From positions 1 through 8,181 of the forward strand of contig DAHVFI010000270.1 of assembly GCA_027317045.1 (NCBI GenBank): DNA of 8,181 nt, read 5' to 3'. This stretch comes from Gammaproteobacteria bacterium. Lineage in GTDB: Bacteria > Pseudomonadota > Gammaproteobacteria > Natronospirales > REEB76. The notes beneath the pieces are model-generated. The model saw only the letters and a program-made list of their open reading frames with translations, ran no database searches and was not told the DNA's origin. Of this stretch, positions 1 to 6,084 are shown piece by piece. Within the stretch, counting starts at the first letter, position 1; every line of letters begins with the position of its first letter. Position numbers and translations under genes: made by a program.

Positions 1-623
1 CTGGAGGAATCCGCTGCAATCTCGATGAAGCGAATCGCCGTGCCCTGATCGAGAGCTTGCCGCCACTGGTTGCGGAAATCAGCACGCTGCATGAAATCTA
101 CGACGATCACGCCGGCCTCCAGGATCGTTTCACCGGCACCGGCTGCGTGCCACCGGCCCTCGCCAGACAACTCGGGCTCATCGGTCTCGCGGGACGCGCC
201 AGCGGCCAATCCTGGGATATACGCTGCGACCACGCCTACGCGCCTTACGACAAGCTCGCGGTGCGCATGCAGGGCGGGCTCCAGGGCGACGTGGCCGCCC
301 GGGTGGCGGTGCGGTTTGAGGAAACTTTGGAATCGCTGCGCTTGTGTCAGCTCTTGCTCGAAAACCTGCCCGGCGGAGAACTCCAGCTATCTCTGCCGCC
401 GCCCGCGAAACGGCTGGGTATCGGCTGGATCGAAGGCTGGCGCGGCCCGGTGCTGATCGCCCTGGAACCCGGCGAAGACGGCCTGATCCGCCGCTGTCAC
501 CCGCATGATCCCTCTTGGCAGAACTGGCCGGTGATAGAACACGCGGTGATCGGAAACATCGTGCCGGATTTCCCGCTGATCAATAAATCTTTCAACCTGT
601 CCTACAGCGGACACGACTTGTAA
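1..623 (+). CDS. Hydrogenase-4/NuoD-like large subunit (HyfG-like, Ehr type), 3' part
   Basis: Partial gene. The frame is open from base 3 to the TAA at 621-623, giving about 206 C-terminal residues; the 5' end lies before the window. The end resembles group 4 hydrogenase large subunits and NuoD-like 49-kDa proteins (HyfG/HycE): an IYDDHAGLQDRFTGTG stretch, then DPSWQNWPVIEHAVIGN and an ending in INKSFNLSYSGHDL. In true NiFe hydrogenases the C-terminal region carries DPCxxC, whose cysteines hold the NiFe site. Here the equivalent stretch reads IVPDFPLINKSF and has no cysteine. This matches energy-converting hydrogenase-related (Ehr) complexes, which couple an unknown redox reaction to ion transport at the inner membrane. 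That role is inferred. The next gene starts 13 bases downstream and encodes the partner iron-sulfur subunit. Database names such as hydrogenase or HypE for such proteins would be misleading. Confidence 0.85.
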   Translation, partial: GGIRCNLDEANRRALIESLPPLVAEISTLHEIYDDHAGLQDRFTGTGCVPPALARQLGLIGLAGRASGQSWDIRCDHAYAPYDKLAVRMQGGLQGDVAARVAVRFEETLESLRLCQLLLENLPGGELQLSLPPPAKRLGIGWIEGWRGPVLIALEPGEDGLIRRCHPHDPSWQNWPVIEHAVIGNIVPDFPLINKSFNLSYSGHDL

Positions 624-636
624 CGGTGGCATTCCC

Positions 637-1164
637 ATGCTGCGCACCCTGAAGCAAATCACCCGCATCGGCATCATCTCCGAGCCCGTTCCATTGACCG
701 CTGCGGAACGGGGCGAGCAGGATGCACTGCAGCAAAAGATTCGCCGCATCTACGGCCGCGCATTGTGCATCCGCCACGTGGACGCCGGTTCCTGCAACGG
801 CTGTGAACTGGAGATCCACGCCCTCAACAATCCCTATTACAACCTGGAAGGACTCGGCATCAAATTCGTCGCCAGTCCGCGCCACGCCGATTTGCTGCTG
901 GTGACCGGCCCGGTGTCGCGGCACATGCAGGACGCGCTGCGGCGCACCTACGAGGCCACGCCGGAACCGAAATGGGTCATCGCCCTGGGCGATTGCGGCT
1001 GCAACGGCGGTCTCTTCGGTTGCAGCTACGCGAGTGCCGGCGCCGTGGCCGATGTCATCCCGGTGGACGTGACGGTGCCGGGTTGCCCGCCCGCGCCCGG
1101 CGCGATTCTGAGCGGCATTCTCGCCGTACTCGACAAGCCGCGCGCCACAGAGCCCCGTAAATAG
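637..1164 (+). CDS. NuoB/HyfI-like [4Fe-4S] subunit of the hydrogenase-related complex
   Basis: A 175-residue protein of the complex I 20-kDa / hydrogenase small-subunit family (NuoB, HycG, HyfI). The expected cluster ligands are present: C53 and C56 in GSCNGCELEI, C120 in ALGDCGCNGG and C150 in VPGCPPAPG. It should carry the terminal [4Fe-4S] centre (N2-like) that takes electrons toward the large subunit. CxxC followed by E is the hydrogenase-type pattern; NuoB proper has adjacent cysteines. The length is near HyfI/HycG size, and the start ATG has a weak GGTGG ribosome-binding site at 625-629. It lies 13 bases after the large-subunit stop and is the last gene of its operon, as hyfI-like genes often are. 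Because the partner has lost the Ni-binding cysteines, the complex probably does not make or use hydrogen. Family assignment is firm; the physiological reaction is unknown. Confidence 0.9.
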   Translation: MLRTLKQITRIGIISEPVPLTAAERGEQDALQQKIRRIYGRALCIRHVDAGSCNGCELEIHALNNPYYNLEGLGIKFVASPRHADLLLVTGPVSRHMQDALRRTYEATPEPKWVIALGDCGCNGGLFGCSYASAGAVADVIPVDVTVPGCPPAPGAILSGILAVLDKPRATEPRK

Positions 1165-1171
1165 GTCAATT

Positions 1172-1200
1172 CCCGGCGTGCCGTTGGTGCCGGGTTCTTC
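1172..1200 (+). terminator. Probable rho-independent terminator after the hyfI-like gene
   Basis: CCCGGC (1172-1177) pairs with GCCGGG (1189-1194), giving a GC-rich six-base-pair stem. GCC/GGT within the loop may pair further. TTCTTCTT follows directly on the plus strand. It begins 7 bases after the stop of the iron-sulfur subunit gene and ends against the stop codon of the convergent kinase gene. The tail is not a pure T-run, so strength is uncertain. No T-run follows the hairpin on the minus strand, so it probably serves only the plus-strand operon. Confidence 0.6.
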
Positions 1201-2085
1201 TTATCGAACCTGCGCCAGCAGCCGCTGCACGAGTTGTTGCGCCCGGGCAAGATAACCCGTGCCGAACAGATTCAGATGATTGAGCACGTGGTAGAGGTTG
1301 TAGAGGTCGCGGCGGGTGCGGTACCCCGAATCGCGGGGCCAATGCTCATCGTAGGCGGAGTAGAACTCCGGGGAAAAACCGCCGAACAATTCCGTCATGG
1401 CCAGGTCCGCCTCGCGATCACCGTAATACACCGCCGGATCGAAAATGACCGGCTCACCGGTTTCCAGCGCGCCCCAATTCCCGGCCCAGAGATCGCCGTG
1501 CAGTAATGAAGGTCTGGGTGTGTATCCGATGAAGAAGGCCGGCAACTTTCCCGTGAGTTCTGCACCCCGCTCCTGCAAATCGCCGCGATAGCCATTCTCC
1601 GCCGCCAGGCGCAATTGGAACCCCAGACGATGGTCGCGGAAAAATTGCACCCAATCCTCCGCCGGCGCATTGAACTGCGGTGTCGCGCCAATGAAATTAT
1701 TCCGGTGCCAGCCAAAGCGTTCGCCGAGACGTTGATGCTGGTGCGCCAGCGCCTCACCCAGGCGGGCCGCTGCCGCGCCGGTTTTACGGCCCAGCCTCAA
1801 CCCTTCCATGACCAGAAAAGCCTCGCCGTGGTGTTCACCCGTTGCCAACACCTGCGGTACCCGCACGGCTCCGCATTCCGCCAGCGCTTTGAGACCGTCC
1901 GCCTCCGCATTGAACATATCCAATGCATCGTCTGCGGTTTTCACAAACCAGCTGCTATCGTCGCACGCCACGCGCCAAGTGCAACCGCCCACACCGCGGC
2001 CCAGTGATTGCCAACGACACTCAGCACCGGCGCCGGTATCGTGGATTAGTAATTCGACGGCGGCGCGGGTCGCACTCATGAGCAT
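1201..2085 (-). CDS. Fructosamine/ketosamine-3-kinase family protein (YniA-like)
   Basis: A 294-residue protein of the fructosamine kinase family (FN3K/YniA), related to aminoglycoside phosphotransferases. Such enzymes phosphorylate C3 of the sugar in fructosamines or ribulosamines attached to protein lysines, so that the adduct falls off (cytoplasmic protein deglycation). Visible motifs: a glycine-rich ATP loop LGRGVGG (28-34), lysine in WFVK (K49), glutamate in NAEADGL (E61), the catalytic loop LLHGDLWAGNW (194-204, D198), the metal-binding FDPAVYYGDREADLAM (215-230, D216), and the C-terminal family signature LYNLYHVLNHLNLFG (261-275). Length is normal for the family. Two ATGs, at 2085 and 2079, could start it and neither has a clear ribosome-binding site; the longer form is given. 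It converges on the hyf-like operon and lies downstream of the HNH gene, but a strong terminator separates them, so it probably has its own promoter, which I could not identify. The in vivo substrate is not known. Confidence 0.92.
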   Translation of the reverse strand: MLMSATRAAVELLIHDTGAGAECRWQSLGRGVGGCTWRVACDDSSWFVKTADDALDMFNAEADGLKALAECGAVRVPQVLATGEHHGEAFLVMEGLRLGRKTGAAAARLGEALAHQHQRLGERFGWHRNNFIGATPQFNAPAEDWVQFFRDHRLGFQLRLAAENGYRGDLQERGAELTGKLPAFFIGYTPRPSLLHGDLWAGNWGALETGEPVIFDPAVYYGDREADLAMTELFGGFSPEFYSAYDEHWPRDSGYRTRRDLYNLYHVLNHLNLFGTGYLARAQQLVQRLLAQVR

Positions 2086-2160
2086 AGTTGATCGGAAACA
2101 AGCTCAAAAATGCAATCGCTTGCTTCTGGATTGAAATGGAGTTTTGCTTTGAGTTTGAAC

Positions 2161-2193
2161 AAAAACGAATATGCGCGATACCCGCGCATATTC
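2161..2193 (-). terminator. Strong rho-independent terminator of the HNH gene
   Basis: A perfect 11-bp inverted repeat: GAATATGCGCG (2167-2177), loop ATACC (2178-2182), CGCGCATATTC (2183-2193). Read on the minus strand, the hairpin lies 18 bases after the stop of the HNH gene and is followed by GTTTTTG. It should stop transcription before the kinase gene. The remaining intergenic bases, 2086-2160, are AT-richer than the genes and presumably hold the kinase promoter, but I see no convincing -35/-10 pair. Confidence 0.85.
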
Positions 2194-2211
2194 ATGCGCC
2201 GTGGTTTGTAT

Positions 2212-2826
2212 TCAGGCAAGCAGTTGTGAGATACGTTTGTGCAGCGGGCTGGTGCGCGGGAAATGCGCCAGCAGGAATTCCATCTGGTCCGCCAGAATGC
2301 GGCGGCCCTTGAGAAAAATGTACTCGGCATGATTGGGCGTGAACGGCACCGCCAGCAGCTGCAGGCCCGATTCCTCCGGCGTGCGCCCGGCCTTGTGGTT
2401 GTTGCAGCGCTTGCAGGCCGCCACCACATTGTTCCAGGTATCGGTACCTCCGCGGCTTAACGGCGTCACGTGTTCACGCGACAATTCACGCGCGGAAAAC
2501 CGCTGGCCGCAGTACATGCACAGATTGGCATCGCGCTTGAACAAGGTGTGGTTGTTGAGCGGCGGCACGTAATGTTCGCGGGCCTTGGCGAGCGCGTGAT
2601 TGTTGCCGTAGGTGGCGATGATGGAATTAACATCCACCAGGCTCTGCCGGCCGGTGCTGGCGCAGATGCCGCCGTGCAGGCGATACAAAAGCGTGCCGCA
2701 GCTATAGGCCACCTGCTCGAGGTAATACAGTTTGACGGCATCCTCGTAACCGATCCACTCGAGCGGCATGCCGGCCGCATCAGTGCGCAATACTTCTTGT
2801 GAAAGGTCGTACACAAAAGCAGCCAT
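2212..2826 (-). CDS. HNH endonuclease family protein
   Basis: A 204-residue protein with a C-terminal HNH nuclease domain. Residues 95-148 hold a zinc-ribbon pair C103xxC106 and C138xxC141 around the betabetaalpha-metal core: H119 (REHVTPLSRGG), N132/N133 (TWNNVVAACKRC) and H144 (NNHKAGR). These are the expected metal and catalytic residues, so the fold looks intact. The first 90 residues form a separate conserved-looking region (MPLEWIGYEDAVKLYYLEQV, residues 20-39) of unknown role. The start was set at the ATG at 2824-2826 because a weak purine-rich site, GAGAAG, lies 4 bases before it; a TTG 12 bases further upstream is less likely. It stands alone: no methyltransferase, toxin immunity gene, intron or phage gene is adjacent, so it is not evidently restriction, homing or bacteriocin related. 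It is probably a chromosomal housekeeping-type HNH protein of unknown substrate. A strong terminator follows. Confidence 0.9.
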   Translation of the reverse strand: MAAFVYDLSQEVLRTDAAGMPLEWIGYEDAVKLYYLEQVAYSCGTLLYRLHGGICASTGRQSLVDVNSIIATYGNNHALAKAREHYVPPLNNHTLFKRDANLCMYCGQRFSARELSREHVTPLSRGGTDTWNNVVAACKRCNNHKAGRTPEESGLQLLAVPFTPNHAEYIFLKGRRILADQMEFLLAHFPRTSPLHKRISQLLA

Positions 2827-3019
2827 AATGCTTCTCAAGGGGCGAATGTTATTGCAGAATTCATCTTAAAAAGCAACGCCAACTTGTTCCGCTAACATGT
2901 TTTACCCCTGTCAGGGTGGCAAAAACCGGGGTCCGCGCCTACACTGCGCGTGGTCCCATGTCTCCTCCAGACCGCGCCGGATGCCGCACGGCGGTCCATA
3001 GCCAGATACCGAGAACAAC
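2827..3019. promoter_or_regulatory. Divergent intergenic region between the HNH gene and pntAA
   Basis: 193 bases that must hold promoters for both flanking genes. On the plus strand a poor candidate is TGGCAA (2917-2922) with a 17-base gap to TACACT (2940-2945). On the minus strand TTGCTT and AATAAC with a 17-base gap are equally weak. An inverted repeat CCCTG-T-CAGGG (2906-2916) lies just before the plus-strand candidate and could be a small operator. pntAA has only a GAGAA-like ribosome-binding site just before its ATG. No riboswitch or small gene is evident. Confidence 0.35.
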
Positions 3020-4147
3020 ATGGCCATCAAGCTTTTCGTACCCAAAGAACAGGCCGCCGGCGAGCAGCGGGTGGCCATGTGCCCAACAGTGGCCGCCAAA
3101 CTCAGGGCTCTGAATGTAGAGGTGTCGATGGAAAGCGGTGCCGGTCTGTTGGCCGGCTTTCCGGACCAGGCTTTTGCGGACACCCGCTTCATCAGCGCCG
3201 CCGACGGCGCCGCCAACGCCGACGTGGTATTTAAAGTACAGGCTCCGTTGCCTGCCAACATCGCGCACATGCACGCAGGTTCGATACTCATCGGCTTGCT
3301 AAACCCGCATCGCAATCTTGATGTGGTAAAAGCCTTACGCGATGGCAAAGTCACTAGTTTCGCCATGGAACTGGTGCCGCGCATCTCCCGCGCTCAGACG
3401 ATGGACGCGCTGTCCTCCCAAGCCGCGGCGGCAGGCTACCAAGCCGCGCTCATCGCCGCGGAGAAATTGGGCCGTTTCTTCCCCATGCTCACCACCGCCG
3501 CCGGCACCATCCGTCCGGCGAAAGTGCTGGTGATCGGCGCGGGCGTGGCGGGACTGCAGGCCATCGCCACCGCGCGCCGGCTCGGCGCCATGGTGGAAGG
3601 CTACGATGTGCGCGCGGCGGCGCGCGAACAGGTGGAATCCCTGGGAGCGAAGTTTGTGGACACCGGCGTGTCTGCGGAAGGCAGCGGTGGTTACGCACGC
3701 GAACTCACGACGGAGGAAAAGACAAAACAGCAGGAAGTGCTGGCGAAACATGTGGCCCAGGCGGATGCCGTCGTCACCACCGCCGCCATCCCCGGCCGCG
3801 CCGCACCGCGCATTATCACCCGGCTCATGGTGGACGCCATGAAACCGGGCGCCGTCATCGTGGACCTGGCGGCGGAATCCGGCGGCAACTGTGAGTTGAC
3901 GAAGCCCGGCGAAGATCTCCGCTACGGTCACGTACTCATCTGCGGCCCCACCAATTTGCCAAGCTTGTTGGCGGAGCATGCCAGCGACATGTATGCCCGC
4001 AACCTGCTGAATTTCTTCACACCGCTCGTTAAGGATGGCAAGCTCGCGATTGACTGGAATGATGAGGTGTATGCCCAGAGCGTAGTGACCCATGATGGCG
4101 CGGTCAAACATGAGCCGACGCGGAAATTGGTGGAAGGTGAGGCGTGA
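3020..4147 (+). CDS. pntAA: NAD(P) transhydrogenase subunit alpha part 1 (NAD(H)-binding domain I)
   Basis: A 375-residue soluble domain I of proton-translocating transhydrogenase, which binds NAD(H) and passes hydride to NADP+ on PntB. It belongs to the alanine dehydrogenase/PNT family. Visible: N-terminal half with VPKEQAAGEQRVAMCP (7-22), the signature loop RISRAQTMDALSSQA (121-135), the Rossmann motif VIGAGVAGLQA (171-181) with GYDVR (194-198) where the adenine ribose is bound, the mobile loop region around GYARELT (224-230), VDLAAESGGNCE (281-292), and an end in NFFTPLVKDG (331-340). This is the split-alpha form, in which the membrane part is encoded separately as in Rhodospirillum rubrum; E. 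coli has both parts in one PntA. The ATG at 3020 has a weak ribosome-binding site, but the start fits the family. The last codons and the stop lie inside a heptamer tandem repeat. First gene of a three-gene operon, spaced 167 bases from pntAB. Confidence 0.95.
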   Translation: MAIKLFVPKEQAAGEQRVAMCPTVAAKLRALNVEVSMESGAGLLAGFPDQAFADTRFISAADGAANADVVFKVQAPLPANIAHMHAGSILIGLLNPHRNLDVVKALRDGKVTSFAMELVPRISRAQTMDALSSQAAAAGYQAALIAAEKLGRFFPMLTTAAGTIRPAKVLVIGAGVAGLQAIATARRLGAMVEGYDVRAAAREQVESLGAKFVDTGVSAEGSGGYARELTTEEKTKQQEVLAKHVAQADAVVTTAAIPGRAAPRIITRLMVDAMKPGAVIVDLAAESGGNCELTKPGEDLRYGHVLICGPTNLPSLLAEHASDMYARNLLNFFTPLVKDGKLAIDWNDEVYAQSVVTHDGAVKHEPTRKLVEGEA

Positions 4148-4188
4148 GGCGTGAGGCGTGAGGCGTGAGGCGTGAGGCGTGAGGCGTG
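4137..4188 (+). repeat. Heptamer tandem repeat GTGAGGC, seven perfect copies
   Basis: Seven exact copies of GTGAGGC run from 4137 to 4185, followed by a partial GTG. The first unit covers the last codons of pntAA (GGT GAG GCG) and the pntAA stop TGA is inside the second unit. Since 7 is not a multiple of 3, copy-number change would not disturb pntAA as long as the first stop is kept, but would change the spacing to pntAB. Perfect identity suggests recent slippage or active homogenisation. Confidence 0.97.
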
Positions 4189-4230
4189 CAAAAGTATGAC
4201 AGCGCTTTATTCCGAGTCAAGGTACTTTAA

Positions 4231-4265
4231 CTCCTCACTCCTGACATCTCACCCCTCACTTCCTA
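4231..4265 (-). repeat. Degenerate inverted heptamer array facing the GTGAGGC repeat
   Basis: Five consecutive 7-mers, CTCCTCA, CTCCTGA, CATCTCA, CCCCTCA and CTTCCTA, fit the consensus CTCCTCA. Its reverse complement, TGAGGAG, differs at one base from the perfect upstream unit TGAGGCG. The two arrays are 42 bases apart and in opposite orientation, so the transcript can fold into a long imperfect hairpin, with mismatches at the variable positions. The bases between (4189-4230) show no gene. Confidence 0.75.
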
Positions 4266-4301
4266 GCTTTAGTATGCAACTGTCAATACTGAGCCAACGG
4301 T

Positions 4302-4306
4302 AAAGG
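4302..4306 (+). promoter_or_regulatory. Ribosome-binding site deciding the pntAB start
   Basis: AAAGG at 4302-4306 is followed by 8 bases and then the ATG at 4315. An in-frame GTG at 4306 overlaps this site and would leave no ribosome-binding site of its own, so the ATG is preferred. Confidence 0.7.
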
Positions 4307-4314
4307 TGCTGACG

Positions 4315-4620
4315 ATGATAGACGGATTTATAGCGTTGTATATATTCATGCTCGCCGCCTTCACCGGCTACGAGGTGATCTCACGCGTGCCGGTGATCCT
4401 GCACACGCCGCTCATGTCCGGTTCCAACTTCGTGCACGGCATCGTACTGGTGGGCGCCATGGTGGCGTTGGGCGATGCCCGCAACCTGGCGGAACAGATC
4501 ATCGGTTTCATCGGGGTATTGCTGGCCGCGGGGAACGTGGTGGGCGGTTATGTGTCCACCGAACGCATGCTGGCGATGTTCAAAACCAGCCAGGACAAAA
4601 ACAAAGGTTCACGCGCATGA
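4315..4620 (+). CDS. pntAB: NAD(P) transhydrogenase subunit alpha part 2 (membrane domain)
   Basis: A 101-residue integral membrane protein, the alpha-chain part of domain II of the proton-translocating transhydrogenase. Three hydrophobic helices are visible, at roughly residues 4-20, 38-54 and 60-80. Family signatures are GYEVISRVPVILHTPLMSGSN (18-38), with the conserved RVPxxLHTPLMS loop, GIVLVGAM (42-49), and the C-terminal GGYVSTERMLAMF (77-89). Together with PntB it forms the proton channel in the inner membrane. The tail after residue 90 is short and charged. The ATG at 4315 has an AAAGG site 8 bases upstream. Its stop overlaps the pntB start as ATGA (4617-4620), which implies translational coupling and equal dosage of the membrane subunits. 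It is separated from pntAA by the heptamer arrays, so its expression relative to pntAA could be set by RNA structure there (inference). Confidence 0.94.
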   Translation: MIDGFIALYIFMLAAFTGYEVISRVPVILHTPLMSGSNFVHGIVLVGAMVALGDARNLAEQIIGFIGVLLAAGNVVGGYVSTERMLAMFKTSQDKNKGSRA

Positions 4621-6017
4621 GTACGCTGCTGGCGGCCTCGGTGACGAATAACCTGATCCAGGCGGCGTATTTCATCGCCGCACTATTGTTCATCATCGGC
4701 TTGAAGCGCATGAGCTCGCCCAAGGGCGCCAAGAACGGCATTATCTGGGCCGGCGTCGGCATGCTCATCGCCGGCCTCATCACCTTCCTGTGGCCGGGAA
4801 TGCACAACTACAGTCTCATCCTCGTCGCCATCTTCATCGGCGGCGTGTTGGCCTGGTGGAGCGGCCGGCGCGTGCCCATGACCGCCATGCCGCAGATGGT
4901 GGCGCTTTACAACGGCATGGGCGGCGGCGCGGCCGCCGCCATCGCGGCCCAGGAACTGATCCGCGGCGAACCTATCGCGTTGGCCCCGGCGATTCTGGCG
5001 GTCGTGGGCGGCATTATCGGTGCCGTGTCCTTCTCCGGCAGCCTGATTGCCTTCGCCAAGCTCCAGGGACTCATCAAAAAATCCCTGCGTTACCGCCTCC
5101 AGCAGATCGTCAACTCCCTGGCGCTGCTGAGTACCCTGGCACTGGGGATCTGGATCATCGTGCTGCACGGCACCGCGCCCATGTATGTGGTCATACCGTT
5201 CTTCGCCTTGGCGTTGTTGTTCGGTATTCTCGTGACCCTGCCCATTGGCGGCGCCGACATGCCGGTGGTTATCTCTCTCTACAACGCCTGCACCGGTCTG
5301 GCGGTGGCCTTCGAAGGTTTCGTGATCGGCAATGCCGCCATGATCATCGCCGGCATGGTGGTGGGTGCGGCCGGCACGCTGCTAACCCAGTTGATGGCGA
5401 AAGCCATGAACCGCTCCATCGCCAACGTACTGTTCAGCAATTTCGGCGAGACCGCGAGCGGCAGTGCCGAGGGGGTTAGCGGCAGTCTCAAGCCCATTGA
5501 TGCCGGCGATGCCGGCGTGATGATGGCCTATGCCAACAAAGTCATCATCGTGCCCGGCTATGGCTTGGCCGTGGCGCAGGCGCAGCACAAGGTCTGGGAA
5601 TTAACGCAGCTCCTGCAAAACCGCGGAGTGACGGTGAAATACGCCATCCATCCGGTGGCGGGACGCATGCCGGGCCACATGAACGTTTTGCTGGCGGAAG
5701 CCGGCGTGCCGTACGACCTGATTTCCGACCTGGAAGACATCAATCCGGAATTCGCCACTGCCGACGTGTCACTGATCATCGGCGCCAACGACGTGGTAAA
5801 TCCCGATGCCCGCAACAAAAAGGACAGCCCCATCTACGGCATGCCTATTCTCAACGCCGACAAGGCCAGGAATGTCATCGTCATCAAGCGCGGTCAGGGC
5901 CGCGGCTTTTCCGGCATCGAAAATGCGCTGTTCTACATGGACAACACCCGCATGCTTTACGGCGACGGCCAGGAAGCGGTGACGCGGCTGATCCAGAGTG
6001 TTAAATCCGCCGAATAG
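4617..6017 (+). CDS. pntB: NAD(P) transhydrogenase subunit beta (membrane and NADP(H)-binding domain III)
   Basis: A 466-residue subunit that couples inward proton flow to reduction of NADP+ by NADH. About eight or nine membrane helices occupy residues 10-260, with conserved GGADMPVVISLYNACTG (211-227, N223). A linker rich in G and S leads to domain III, about 300-466. There GYGLAVAQAQ (314-323) is the NADP(H) dinucleotide motif, HPVAGRMPGHMNVLLAEA (345-362) and GANDVVNPDAR (389-399) are the signature loops, and K424-R425 in KRGQG (424-428) are placed to hold the 2'-phosphate. Two positions differ from the E. coli form as I recall it: the channel histidine of the AILHSF segment is Asn here (N99 in ALYNGMGGG), and the loop after KR is GQGRGFSGIENALFY (426-440). 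Both belong to a widespread alternative PntB type, so activity is not in doubt. The start overlaps the pntAB stop by ATGA. No strong terminator follows; a four-pair GAAC/GTTC hairpin with TTT near 6053-6066 is only a weak candidate. Confidence 0.95.
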   Translation: MSTLLAASVTNNLIQAAYFIAALLFIIGLKRMSSPKGAKNGIIWAGVGMLIAGLITFLWPGMHNYSLILVAIFIGGVLAWWSGRRVPMTAMPQMVALYNGMGGGAAAAIAAQELIRGEPIALAPAILAVVGGIIGAVSFSGSLIAFAKLQGLIKKSLRYRLQQIVNSLALLSTLALGIWIIVLHGTAPMYVVIPFFALALLFGILVTLPIGGADMPVVISLYNACTGLAVAFEGFVIGNAAMIIAGMVVGAAGTLLTQLMAKAMNRSIANVLFSNFGETASGSAEGVSGSLKPIDAGDAGVMMAYANKVIIVPGYGLAVAQAQHKVWELTQLLQNRGVTVKYAIHPVAGRMPGHMNVLLAEAGVPYDLISDLEDINPEFATADVSLIIGANDVVNPDARNKKDSPIYGMPILNADKARNVIVIKRGQGRGFSGIENALFYMDNTRMLYGDGQEAVTRLIQSVKSAE

Positions 6018-6084
6018 CCAACCACTTGTTCACACCCAAAAACCCCTGGCCGAACGAAGGTTCTTTAACTACCAACCTGATAAA

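Noticed and set aside
3335..4111. Long minus-strand open frame (258 codons) opposite pntAA
   Set aside because: It is antisense to a fully conserved transhydrogenase gene, and its His/Arg/Gly-rich composition is what GC-rich coding DNA gives on the reverse strand.
3928..4191. Minus-strand peptide with repeated HASRLTP units
   Set aside because: The apparent protein repeat is just the GTGAGGC heptamer array translated in reverse.
4137..4265. CRISPR array
   Set aside because: The unit is only 7 bases, copies are directly adjacent without spacers, and no cas genes are present.
4683..5168. Minus-strand frame opposite pntB, rich in His/Asp/Gly
   Set aside because: Reverse-strand shadow of membrane-helix codons in pntB.
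6018..6084. Strong terminator between pntB and the DUF3106 gene
   Set aside because: Only a four-pair GAAC/GTTC hairpin with TTT and a small CTGAT/ATCAG palindrome are seen; too weak to claim.
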